The translations under genes were made by a program, and so were the position numbers. 64,000 bases of DNA from Chrysomallon squamiferum. Taxonomy: Eukaryota; Mollusca; Gastropoda; Neomphalida; Peltospiridae. The stretch spans positions 13,534,106-13,598,105 of the forward strand of contig CM022666.1 of NCBI GenBank assembly GCA_012295275.1, in the 5' to 3' direction. This document shows positions 51,272-61,823 of this stretch, piece after piece (the stretch's first letter is position 1; every line of letters begins with the position of its first letter). The notes below the pieces were generated by a model. It did no database searches, was not told the origin of the DNA, and saw nothing but the letters and a program-made list of their open reading frames with translations.

Positions 51272-52538
51272 TTAATAATAATAATAATAATAATAATGAC
51301 AATTATAATTACAACAAACAACAAAACTAACTGTAATATAAAGAACAATTAAGTAAACTGAACCAAAGTTATTTGTTTAAAATATTTATTAAAATATTAA
51401 AGGTTGTCTGAATATTTTATCTGCTAATGTTACTGAAACTATCAATTTTGAAACAAAACAAAAAATACATTTTTTTTTTTTTGACAAGAATGACATTTGA
51501 GTAACATTTTTCTGAGAAGGTTAAGGTCATCTGCTACAAAAACAAACTGATCAAGTTCACCTTATTTCCTGACAAGGTACTTCCTGTCATGTCATCTCTT
51601 TTAATATGGACAGTGAATTGGTCTGGTATGTCAGGGATGTGCCATTCCTGAATAGGGGTGTTAGGATGTGCAAGCTAAAAGAATCAAAATAATTGTAAAT
51701 TAAATATTTGTTAAAAGTTGCTGAGTGATGCATTTGATAAACTTAAATTGTTTTGTTTTGTTTTGTTAATTTGATTTTGTTAAAGTTTTTCTCTATCTAT
51801 ACACACACACACACACACACAGTTTGCTAACATAACATGGCTACTTCAGTTCATAATCAGTTTTTTAAAATAGAATTATTTAATAATTTTCAGCCAGAAA
51901 AAAATAATAAATATATAAAAATGGTTGTATTTGCTATAAATATTTCTACATTGCTCTAAAATAATCTAAGTTGGCAAATAAAAACATTATTTTTCTTTAT
52001 GTTTTAATTTTACACATGACTATGCCACATCAGACATTACTAAAGGCAGTGTTCTTTATTTTCCAGTCAGTGGGAGGGCGCACATATAATAACATTTTAT
52101 GGTGATCCATAAGAATTGCCTTTTGAGTAATGCTTACATTATAAAAAGATGTTCACAATGTAATAATCATTATGGTATACCATGTCTAACTTTCATGTAT
52201 GTTTCATAACTTATAGTCAATGATTAAAAAAAAAAAAAAGTCTTGATTGTTGTTTAGTTTTAATATATCTATAAATTACTGTGTGTCAACAACTAGATGA
52301 TGTTTTAAAGGTTGTTTATAATATAAAATACTACCTTTACTCTGTGTGTGGGTTTATTCGTCAGTCTGTCTGTCCATGCTGGGGGAACGTATTCTTCAAG
52401 TATGTGATGAAAAGAAGACATGTTTCGTACAGAGCGAGTTGAAAAACGTTCGAGATGGATTCTTGAAAACGTAGCTACTGCTCTAAAGATTAGTCCGGTT
52501 GAATGCATAATCTCACATCTCGTATGACAGTTTATCAC
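41828..52538 (-). CDS. D-cysteine desulfhydrase / ACC-deaminase family PLP enzyme, 9 coding exons, probably mitochondrial
   Basis: Exons in transcript order: 52538-52335, 51674-51561, 51047-50889, 50336-50200, 45296-45197, 43576-43476, 43098-42935, 42582-42442, 41934-41828 (1227 nt, 408 aa; 398 aa if the second ATG at 52508 is used). All phases agree. The first about 45 residues are Arg/Ser-rich with few acids, like a mitochondrial presequence. Family marks: IKRDDMTG, then [11 protein letters not shown] whose first Lys (residue 106) is the expected PLP Schiff-base lysine, [43 protein letters not shown] (phosphate loop), [15 protein letters not shown] and the C-terminal [13 protein letters not shown]. 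Known members release H2S, pyruvate and ammonia from D-cysteine or deaminate ACC; which substrate is used here is inferred. The gene diverges from the NEK kinase and its intron 4 hosts the viral insert. Confidence 0.9.
43577..45062. repeat. Hexanucleotide (ACATAT)n-type array with five embedded copies of the exon 6 start
   Basis: About 1.5 kb of ATATAC/ATACAC variants fills the intron side of the desulfhydrase exon 43476-43576. Embedded are near-copies of that exon's first 33 bases with its acceptor: 43,686-43,718, 44,130-44,162, 44,351-44,383, 44,753-44,785, and a decayed one at 44,853-44,885. Copies 2 and 4 share private variants, and the flanking blocks (about 43,735-44,175 and 44,395-44,800) are near-duplicates, so there is higher-order duplication. 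Minus-strand frames through the array stay open as Met-Tyr/Cys/Val repeats; I regard these as non-genes. Confidence 0.9.
45580..45690 (-). pseudogene. Broken duplicate of desulfhydrase exon 4
   Basis: Near-copy of the 3' part of the functional exon 50200-50336, with flanking intron copied as well (45,355-45,579 resembles 49,800-50,199). It lacks the acceptor and first about 26 exon bases, which are cut off at 45,690/45,691 where the viral insert begins. An extra T after TCTGTATTT and changes in the RMERLAEL region break the frame. It lies between functional exons 4 and 5 and must be skipped. Confidence 0.85.
45770..47215 (+). pseudogene. Decayed parvovirus/densovirus-like NS1 (SF3 helicase), endogenous viral element
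   Basis: Coding-like frames run through here, interrupted by several in-frame stops (for example 46,506, about 46,612, about 46,782) and at least two frame changes (near 46,762-46,785 and after about 47,040). The longest clean piece is 46,005-46,508, acidic then Lys-rich. Superfamily 3 helicase marks remain: a damaged P-loop (GSTVIEKS, the usual second Gly lost, Lys-Ser kept), Walker B VILIDES, and motif C TPVLICSN. That order and spacing is typical of parvoviral NS1 initiator proteins; I do not see a preserved HUH nuclease. It is convergent with the intact ORF at 47,357-48,214, the ambisense layout of some densoviruses. A related SF3 Rep from another ssDNA virus is possible. Confidence 0.7.
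47311..47329. promoter_or_regulatory. Opposed poly(A) signals between the convergent viral-like genes
   Basis: AATAAA on the plus strand at 47,324-47,329 and AATAAA on the minus strand at 47,316-47,311 lie 7 bases apart, in the roughly 140-base gap between the end of the NS1-like pseudogene and the stop of the opposing ORF. Each sits just past the other's hexamer, so transcripts would overlap at their tails, as in ambisense densoviruses. Confidence 0.6.
47357..48214 (-). CDS. Intact ORF of unknown function, opposed to the NS1-like pseudogene (285 aa; 302 aa from an upstream ATG)
   Basis: One uninterrupted frame with mixed, coding-like composition, unlike the repeat-driven frames around it. 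The start at 48,214 ([16 protein letters not shown]...) is chosen because a TATA box and initiator lie just upstream, so the upstream ATGs at 48,265 and 48,229 would precede the RNA start. The protein is rich in Trp, Tyr, Glu and His, with no signal peptide or membrane segment that I see. Visible marks are an RRAAF near the N-terminus, a basic stretch [17 protein letters not shown] in the middle, and [12 protein letters not shown] near the C-terminus. I do not recognise the family. Its position suggests a second gene of the same viral insert, either structural or accessory. Its intactness beside a decayed partner suggests recent loss of the partner or retention of this ORF. Confidence 0.6.
   Translation of the reverse strand: MAWWERNNVYAVWFGSFERRAAFNGISHLKKVIFMEKTDERTREMFSKFLTEETICHMDYFWVLRDIVYDIYGTTIWYGDILFDKNNTEHQELLEEYVDILNEIVMSKNNFFVTLNGETVKSEMTFQHLHRRQIGKRLKLTFNERKEIYRVNFYHREIGRLYIFKRHEHKEHYIIHNNYSQAFIIFSLCDHVNYQMEGDELSDTAEVRIEDSWNLLTDWHCTCDESVASHIIAIGRENNLEWTENSEQELQEYLNCKNISEEQIEQQYEITEYRNRAAEWLTAEM
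48219..48252 (-). promoter_or_regulatory. TATA box plus initiator for the intact viral-like ORF
   Basis: On the minus strand TATATAAA (48,252-48,245) is followed 31 bases later by the A of TCAGT (48,223-48,219), an arthropod/densovirus-style initiator. An ATG follows 5 bases on (48,214), giving a very short leader as in many densoviral transcripts. Confidence 0.6.
48617..48770. repeat. Degenerate short tandem repeat of TTACCTGAAGA type
   Basis: About ten irregular copies of (T)TACCTGAAGA(T/C), some separated by a TTTTCTTAAGA spacer. It lies between the viral-like ORF and the mariner element and may be part of the insert's terminal region; I see no matching copy at the left end. Confidence 0.6.
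48826..49587 (-). mobile_element. Dead Tc1/mariner-type transposon with long terminal inverted repeats
   Basis: Ends are inverted copies of about 110 bases (48,826-48,935 and 49,472-49,587), starting CAGGGTCTTTCAAA at the better right end and bordered there by TA. Inside, on the minus strand (about 49,446-48,962), is a transposase C-terminal half: [35 protein letters not shown] and [11 protein letters not shown], the last two carrying catalytic Asp positions of the mariner family. Stops and shifts interrupt it, and the N-terminal DNA-binding half and first catalytic Asp are absent. At about 760 bp it is an internally deleted, non-autonomous copy. Confidence 0.85.
49734..50336 (-). repeat. Right half of a segmental duplication of the desulfhydrase locus
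   Basis: From 49,734 this repeats material seen at 44,753-44,800 (exon 6 start plus acceptor) and then at 45,355-45,690 (intron plus exon 4). The exon 45,197-45,296 that lies between those pieces in the left copy is missing here. The right copy holds the functional exon 4; the left copy holds the broken one. The two flank the 45,691 to about 49,730 insert. Confidence 0.8.
49931..50180. repeat. Five tandem copies of a 50-bp unit beside the exon 4 donor
   Basis: Units start at 49,931, 49,981, 50,031, 50,081 and 50,131. Each contains ACATAC-aaaaa-GTATGT, a small inverted repeat, and the array ends 19 bases from the desulfhydrase exon 4 donor at 50,199. The left duplicate of the locus has a single unit (45,511-45,560). 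Confidence 0.9.
51105..51300. repeat. Trinucleotide tract, (CTA/ACT)n and (AAT)n (desulfhydrase intron 2)
   Basis: Imperfect ACT/GCT triplets pass into pure (CTA)n at 51,233-51,270 and then (AAT)n to 51,297. Confidence 0.9.
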
Positions 52539-52914
52539 ACATATGGGTCAGTGTAATGCAATGAATGGTAAATATATACGTGTAACTCACGTGTAAGCCT
52601 ATATAAATATTTGTTTTAAATAGTAGCAAATTGCATATAAAGGCTGAGTTTTCACTTTTGTTTTTGCATTCGTTATTAAATTAATTTAATAAATTTGTAA
52701 TAATTATATGCACATTCCTGTTATGAATTTAGATGAATACAATTCTGTTATACTACGCTTTGTCACCTGTAAAATGTTGGGCGAAGGTTGCATTAAAGAT
52801 AATCAGACAATGTTATCAACATTCCCTATATAGCATAATGTTTTAGTAATTCGGAAATTCCTCCTTTACAGGTGCGAATCCCAAGCAGATGAAGCTAAAA
52901 AAAAAAAAAAAAAA

Positions 52915-52962
<48 letters not shown>

Positions 52963-53021
52963 TAAAAAAATAAATAAATAAAATAAATAAAAATAAAAAA
53001 TAAAATAAAATAATAAAATAA

Positions 53022-53052
<31 letters not shown>

Positions 53053-53383
53053 AATGAAATAAAATAAAATATAATAATAATAAGAAGATGATAAATAAAT
53101 AGGAGGTACAGTCAGAGAAAATTTGGCTCACACACAGACACACGACACACATATAGGAATATAATCCAAACTTAGCAAGGTCCATAAATGATCATGTTCC
53201 TTTTGCTGCTGCTGCTGCTTATGATGATAATAATAATGAAATGAATGAAGTGGAATAATAAGAGTTTTTACAACTTTGTGCGGCCATAAAATTACTTCTT
53301 TCATTTTTATCCGTCCCATTTCTCACGTAAAGATGCCGTTTTAAAAAAAAATAGTAATAATTAATTATATTTCTAATCCTTTC

Positions 53384-53438
<55 letters not shown>

Positions 53439-53567
53439 CAACTGGGTTTAATATTTTAATCGAACACATTTAGTCAGGAGCGGACGCCGGAACTGAAAAT
53501 AAAACACGTTCAGCGCGTGCCAGTATATATGACCGTGCAGCTAACGTTTTCAGTCAGCTGTGGTAAA
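52539..53567. other. Shared upstream region of the divergent desulfhydrase and NEK genes
   Basis: About 1 kb between the two start codons. It holds poly(A)-(AAT)n-(AAAT)n repeats (52,898-53,100) and a second (AAT)n (53,387-53,438). A less AT-rich stretch at 53,470-53,567 next to the NEK start is the best NEK promoter/5' UTR candidate. I cannot point to a TATA box for either gene. Confidence 0.5.
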
Positions 53568-56500
53568 ATGGCGGGACGGTATGAAAAACAGAGGGAACTT
53601 GGCAGTGGAAATTTCGGAAAAGCATGGCTGGTGCTGGATAAAACGAATAAGAGGAAATGTGTACTCAAAGAAATTAAGGTTTCTGGTATGAACGAGAAAG
53701 AAACCGAACAGGCATTGGCGGAAGTCTCCATTTTGGCAAGATGCAAACATTACAACATTATTCGTTACTGCGACGCGTACATCGACAAAAAGAACGCCAC
53801 GCTAAACATTGCCATGGAATATGCTGATGGAGGTTTGTTTGTATACATCAAAATGTATCTGATGAGAGTCCATTTCTTTAAGAGCAACATTAAGTTAGTC
53901 CAGAGACAGACCTGTTAAATAATAACTATCAGTTGCTCCGTTACAGTAATAAGCCTAGAAAAAATAACGATGCCGTAAATAATAATAAATATAACTAACA
54001 GTAATAATTAAAAAATTAAAATATTAAATATCGATTTTTATCAAGATTAGAAACAAACGTTTAGAAACCAAAATTAAAGAATAATAAGGATTAACTGATT
54101 ATCTTCGCAGTGTTTTCCGATAGTCCTTAGTTTGTTAAAACCATGAAGCATGATTAAAAAACAGAACAGTGAATCATACTCTAAAGTCCATAATATTGTT
54201 TAGAATGAAATTCAAAGAAATTTCATGTCCATATACTTTGAATAGTATAATGCATCTTTACTTGTATTGAATCGCTTGAAAGTTAAATCTGCCAGAATTA
54301 AGGTCTCACCCTTTGGTGATAATCTTGTAAATTGTTTTATTGTTTAAATTAAATTGTTGTGTTGTCAGGTGATCTACAGAAGGCGATACAAGAACGACAA
54401 GGTTTGCACTTTTCAAAAGAGGTAATAATTATACATTTCTCAACTAAACCAAGTTCTTTGATACCATCATTTTGAATCGTTTGTGTATACCTCCTCTATC
54501 AGTATTAACTGCCTAAAACTTTCCAGAAAAGAGAAATTTATAAACAATATTTGAAGAGCCAGCTACAGAAGATGATTGTATTTTAAAATGTTTTTTTGAC
54601 TGTCCAGATTATTAATTTTCATTAATTTTGTTTTGTTTTAGGGCTTCTGTGAATTTTTAATCTGATCAATTTGTGTTTTCTTTAGTAGCTTGAGACAAGT
54701 TAATATCTAGCGTAATTCACTTACTAATTTTTTTCTTTTCAGGTTGTTCTTGATTGGTTTGTTCAGATCTGTGTTGCACTCAAGTTTATTCATTCACAAC
54801 ACATTCTGCACAGAGGTATTCTGAGTTTTTCTTCAAAAACCATCTTGTTGCATGATTGTATTTATTTGACACATCATTTTGTTAGTGTATTTAATTCAGA
54901 ATGTCTATTAATAATAAAATGACAAAATTATAACCTCATAGTCAGTATTGTGGCTAAATATATATATATATTTTAAATTTGTTTATTTAAGTTTTTTGTT
55001 GTTGTTTGGTAATATTGTTTAATTCAGATAAATATATAATATTCTTGGTTGCTCATGGGTGTTTTATGTTTCTGCACATAAGACAAAATCACAAATATTT
55101 AAAACCCCCAGCTAAAAGCACAACAGACAGACAAAAATTTCTTTAAATTTCAGTTCAGGTAATGTTGTGTTTATCTTTATACACACACAGAACAACTCCC
55201 CCACTCTGACACCATCATAAATGTTTCTGGGTCAATATTTAAAAAAAACGTTTGTGTGTGTGTGTGTGTGTTTAAATGTTTTAGCTAGTAGTTCTAATTA
55301 ATTAAGTTTTAAAATTAACATTTCAGACTTGAAGCCACAGAATATATTTCTGACCAGTGGAGGAACTGTGAAACTGGGAGACTTTGGAATTGCAAAGATT
55401 CTTGAGGGGACAATGGACCACGCGATGACCACAATCGGAACTCCCTACTACCTCAGTCCTGAGATCTGCCAGAAACAACCGTAAGCATCAGTTCACTAAA
55501 TTAGCAGTAATGTTGCTTAGATATGTCACAGGATCAGACCTTGACAGCTACCACTGAGCTGCTTCAGCCAATGAATGCCTGTGACTGATATATCGAAATT
55601 CTAGCATGTGCTTGTCTGTTATATAAAACTTACCTATATAAAAAAACAAAAACATAAAAATAAATGTTTGGTTTCGACAAAGTCTTAGTTTTAAACAATG
55701 TGGATTTTAATATTTAAGACAGCATAACACTTTTAATATTAAAATAATTTATCTGCTTTGGTAACTGGTATTAATTTGTTCACATCCGTAATATAGTTTT
55801 AATTTAAATTGTGATTTAACTCACATATATTTACTTGTTATACCAAATAACCAGTTTAATTTTATGCTGAGACTATAATCGAGCATTCATTCATCCATTT
55901 CAACTGAAAACATAGTAAATCTCTTCCTTCTTCCCCCCACTCTCCTCTCCCTCTTACCCTGCCTTCCAACATTTCACGTTCCTTTTTTTTCATTTTCATT
56001 TTCATACAAGAATTGTTGTATTGCAGCTACAACTACAAGAGTGACATTTGGGCTGCTGGCTGTATTCTCTATGAAATGTGTTGTCTGAGGGTTCCTTTTG
56101 ATGCTCCAAACTTTCCAAATCTTGTGTTCAAGATTCTCAGTCAGAAATATCAACCGATTCCTGAGTGAGTGTCAACTTCTTTTTCACATCAGTTTTGTTT
56201 CCAGGTTTTCAAATAACAAATGAGAAAATGTTGATGTTTATACAAATAATCCTCCCTTTCCAGATGTATATAAGTAATTATTATAGATAGATAGATAGAT
56301 AGATAGATACAGACAGACAGACAGACAGATATAGATTTAGATATAGATATAGATAAAATAACAAATAAAGTTCTGTTAATGCATTTGTTTCTGAGTTAGC
56401 AGTAATTAGGCACCATTTTGTTTCCCAATTAGTGTACCATTGTTTTGTCCAAGCTCTGGTACATTCTGTGTATGAAGTGTGTATAAATTACCCTAATTTG

Positions 56501-59500
56501 TTTTAGTTCTAAATCATCATCTGGTATTTATTTTATTCCTTGGAGAAACTTTTAAGTTTAGAAAACAGAATGTCTGATTTTATTAAGCAGATTCTTATAT
56601 GTCTCAGGATTAAATTATTATGTATCACCAAAGTGCCTCTTCAAAAAGGTTAAGCACTGAATTAATAATATACATTAACATCTTTGTTTTAATTCCAACT
56701 GCAGTAAAACATGTTGTAAAACTTTAATTTTGATTTATAATGAAACAACAAAACGTAATAATTTTTTCTCATTTCAGTCAGTTTGGTCCACTTGTGGAAG
56801 ATCTTGTTAAAATAATGCTCCAGACCAACCCTGAACTGAGACCTTCAGCTTCTGAAATTTTAAGTATCCCATCTCTGAAAATCTATGTCAAGAAATATGT
56901 ACAGAAATTCAGAGAGGCATCAGAGAAGAGTAAACATTCTGAAATGAAGAAAAAATTACTAAGACAAGATGGAAGTCCAGCAAGGTCACGATCTCCATCA
57001 CCCATGGTAACCCATTCACCATCAGCCATCTTAAATGATTCTCCATCACTTGCGGTAATGACTAAAATCACTAAAGGTTTTAAAGGATCGCCCAGACCTA
57101 AACTACACAGGAAGATCCCTGGTGGATGTTTGTCAGATGCCAGAATGAGTGATAATGTGACATCCAACAGTCCAGGTACTGGAGCTGCATCTCCTGATTG
57201 TGTAACAACACCAGATTTCATAGCATGTGGGCCTCAGGCACCTGTCACTGAAGATCAAGCATCACCTGAATTTAAGACACCTGATTCTCTTAAATCCAAT
57301 CCACAGACGCCTAGAGATCAAATTCTAGAAAGTCCAGTTCCTGCTGATCAAGGTACTGAAGATCAGAGATCCAGAGGGCCACTTTGGGAAAGTCTGGTGC
57401 CTGAAGGTCAAGTTCTAGAAGGTCCAATTCCAGAAGATCAAATACTGGAGTACATATTATCTGAGATACCGGAAAAAGAAAATGTTTTGCCTGTGCCAAG
57501 TGAGGTGGAAAAACCTGTGCATCCAGCAATGGAAATGTTGAGACGAAGGGAAGAGAACTACAAGAAGTTTAGCCAAATTGCTGATAAGGTTGGTAACTAG
57601 AAATTTTCTTGAAGGATTTAACACTTTAAAATAATAATCTGTTAAGATGCTAACTCCTGAAGTAAGCAATCAAAATTGTGTGATGTATCTAACAATAATA
57701 ACAGGAAAATGGCAAGTCTCCTCTTGACAGACTTAAAATTATGGTAATACTTTGTTATTAGCAAAGGATGTGTTAAGCTGACTGAAATGTTTAAAAGCAA
57801 AATTACATATTAATTATTTGTTACTATGAAAACAGAAATTTCAGTCACTAAACTTTATATATTTTATTAGAGATAATTTCCTTTTTTACATAACTTCTGA
57901 AAAGTATTTTTAATTTTTATATGCCAGATGTTACTGAGAAAGTAGCTGAAACAAGAAAAGCAAAGGAATGATTAGATTACCTGTCAAGTTTGTGGTTTAT
58001 CTTCACTTTTTACTCATCTCTTCAGCTTGGTACAAATTCCTACTTGGCCATTTATGTTAATATTCTCTGTGGTTTCCTCATTTATTCATGTTCATGTATT
58101 CATATCAACAGTATCAAGTTTCATTTACTGCATTATTCATTTTTAGGAAAACCTTCCTCTAGAAACCTTGAGAAAACGAAGCCATATTGATCCAAAAGCT
58201 CGTCGCTACTCCATGGTAACGCCACGCCTTAATGAGCTCGTTAAAAAACAGAAGACAGAAAGAAAATACATGTCTGTCCATCGCCCTGTCCCTAAGAGAC
58301 CAGAAAAAGTTAAAGAGGTACGAGCATGTGAGTGCATGTGCGTGTTTGAAAACCAAGTATCTGCCTTCAGCTTTGTTTACCTGATAGTTTTCTGTTTACA
58401 GGATATACAGGCTTTGAGATTGGATGATGAAAGTATTGAAAAATAATTGATGTTACGTTTGGAAAATCATTTAAAAATATTTTTTTGAAGGTTATTACAA
58501 TATTTGATAAGACAACAGACAAACACAGCTAGGTATATGAAAACGCTGGATTTTTAACAATGGAAAATAAATTTACAAAAGAAAACTGCAAACATATTTT
58601 CATCTTTCGTAAATGTTTGTGTGTAAAATTCACTGAACTTAAAGTAAAAAAAATTCTTTCTCTCTTTTTAATTCATTTTTTTGCTGATGAGGCTGAGGAT
58701 CAATCATTTTTTTTAGCTTATTATTCAGTTATTTTCCATTCTTGACAGTGCTCATAATTATTTATCATCACAGAATGCATATCTGCCTGCATTTTTGGTA
58801 CCTCCTGCCTCTGGGAAGATAACTGCACCTAATTCCCTCAGTAATCCATAGAAGCAGACCATGTCACAAAGACCAATTTTCTGATTTACATCATCATTTA
58901 AAACATAAATGCACAAATGCCCCCAGCTATATATATATATACAAATGGCTATTCAATACCTAATAATCATTGATTCTAAACTGTGTTAACATCTGTCATT
59001 GTGTATTTTATTTGTTCGCAATTCTTCCAGGGGCCTGCACCAACGTTCAGTTTGTTCCGGGAAGTGCTACGGTCTAAGTCGTTCAGCGGGGAACTGCCCA
59101 AGATCATTGGAACTGGAGGACGATGTTACTCCGTCTGCGGGGTTCTCCCAATCCGACACAGTGACCCTGCTCCAGCTGGCTCGCTGAATGCCTCGCTCTC
59201 TGACAGCGACTCCACTGATAACTCGGCATGTTCACTGGGTGATGACGATATTTTCGGCTGCACTGCGTGTTCGGTGGAGGCTGACTTGAGAGAACTGCAG
59301 ATAGACACGAGGACGTATTCTGTTCACAGGGGAAGGAGGATGAGTCTCCTTCACTCCAGTCCCCAGTCTCCTAATCCTCGTAAGTTGTTCGTTTGGTGTA
59401 AACCCTGGTAAAACTGTGGACATTATAGTAAACTATAGACACGTATACATTCTGATAAAACAAAAACAAAATTACTTTTAAGTTATTTATTATTATTATT

Positions 59501-59893
59501 TTGTTTCACTTTATTTTTATTATTTATTTATATATTTGTATACTTATATATTTAATTATTTTATTTTTGTCAAACCAGAATATTTTGAAATTTGTATTAC
59601 TAAAAAAATAAAATAATCTTTTATTTTCAGAGAGGAATTCCACAAAACAACTTCAAGTGCTCTATCAAAGTCTGGTGGAAAATACTGGCAGAAAAAAGTT
59701 TGATGGATCGCTTCTTCGCTCGTACCTTGAAGATGAACTGGGATGTGAAAAGTTCCGGGCGCTGTACAACTTGGTTCTGTCTTCAGCTAAGACTAACGCA
59801 GATTTTGACAGTCTGAAAACCACAGCTAAAGAAAGGATTGCTTATCTTCCTGCAGTTGTGTTGCTTTTGCAGCTTGAAAACTTCACAAAATGA
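53568..59893 (+). CDS. NIMA-related protein kinase (NEK family), 9 coding exons, 758 aa
   Basis: Exons: 53568-53832, 54369-54421, 54743-54815, 55327-55480, 56027-56164, 56778-57588, 58147-58317, 59031-59379, 59631-59893; phases agree. The N-terminal Ser/Thr kinase (about 1-268) has P-loop GSGNFGKA (12-19), Lys34 in VLKE, HRDLKPQN with catalytic Asp131, DFG 149-151 and GTPYYLSPE closing the activation segment. This is the NEK1/3/4/5-like style ([13 protein letters not shown]). The middle is a long Ser/Pro linker with many SP/TP sites and an irregular Pro-Glu-Asp-Gln repeat (about residues 435-490), then a Lys/Arg-rich segment in exon 7 and a helical C-terminal domain in exon 9. NEKs act at cilia, centrosomes and in mitotic or DNA-damage control; which paralogue this is cannot be told by eye. 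The start MAGRYEKQ is chosen over an in-frame upstream ATG at 53,517 because kinase homology begins here. Confidence 0.88.
58402..58446 (+). other. Alternative terminal exon of the NEK gene
   Basis: After a good acceptor (tctgtttacag) comes [14 protein letters not shown] and TAA, in phase with exon 58147-58317. An AATAAA sits at 58,566-58,571. Including this exon, or retaining the 84-base intron before it (no stop, multiple of three), would give a kinase lacking the last two domains. The long isoform needs 58317 joined directly to 59031, which is also in phase. Confidence 0.55.
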
Positions 59894-60320
59894 AACTTGT
59901 TGAAATTTTTGTTTTGTTCTTGAAAAGTTCTGTTTGCCCATCTGGAACTAACCAAACAATGATGATGAGTGGGTTTTTGACATTAGTGCTGTCTGTAAAT
60001 AACAAAAATAATAATAAATTCTGTTACTGAAATGTGCATAACATTTCTATTTAAAGTATTGTTTCTCTGGCGGTAAACTATTCAGTTAAAAATACATATT
60101 TTTCAACCATTAAGACATGCTAAGTGAAAAATGCTGATGATCTCTAATGTTCAACGGTGTCAGCAATGTAAAGAATTAAATAAAAGTTATTTATATGTAA
60201 TTTGTGTATAATTAAAAAGCACAAGAAGAATGTAAAAAGTTCAGCACTAGTTGTTTGTATTTGCATGCTACACCTTAATTATTTGTCTGCTGTTTTGGAT
60301 TAGAAATGGAATTTGTACAT

Positions 60321-60326
60321 AATAAA
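60321..60326 (+). promoter_or_regulatory. Candidate poly(A) signal of the NEK gene
   Basis: AATAAA about 430 bases after the stop at 59,893. Confidence 0.45.
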
Positions 60327-61659
<1,333 letters not shown>

Positions 61660-61823
61660 ATGGCGTCGAACAAGAGAAAGCAAGATGAGAAACATCTCAA
61701 AATGTTACGAGAAATGGTGGCGTTACCGCACAACAAACAGTGTTTTGATTGCCATCAAAGAGGGCCAACATACGTTGACATGACGATAGGATCTTTCGTC
61801 TGCACATCTTGTAGCGGAATTTT
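61660..61823 (+). CDS. AGFG1: AGFG1/2-type ArfGAP, first coding exon only (gene continues past the window)
   Basis: The exon encodes MASNKRKQDEKHLKMLREMV, then the first part of an ArfGAP zinc finger: CFDC, 16 residues, CTSC (C-x2-C-x16-C-x2-C), with GPTYVDMTIGSFVCTSCSG characteristic of AGFG (HRB) rather than other ArfGAPs. It ends AGCGGAATTTT/gtaagt in phase 2. The catalytic arginine and the FG-repeat region would be in later exons outside the window. AGFG proteins link Arf regulation to clathrin/VAMP7 endocytic traffic and, through FG repeats, to nucleoporin-like contacts. The AATGG context at the ATG and the immediate KRKQ start support this start. AGFG1 versus AGFG2 cannot be decided. 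Confidence 0.9.
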
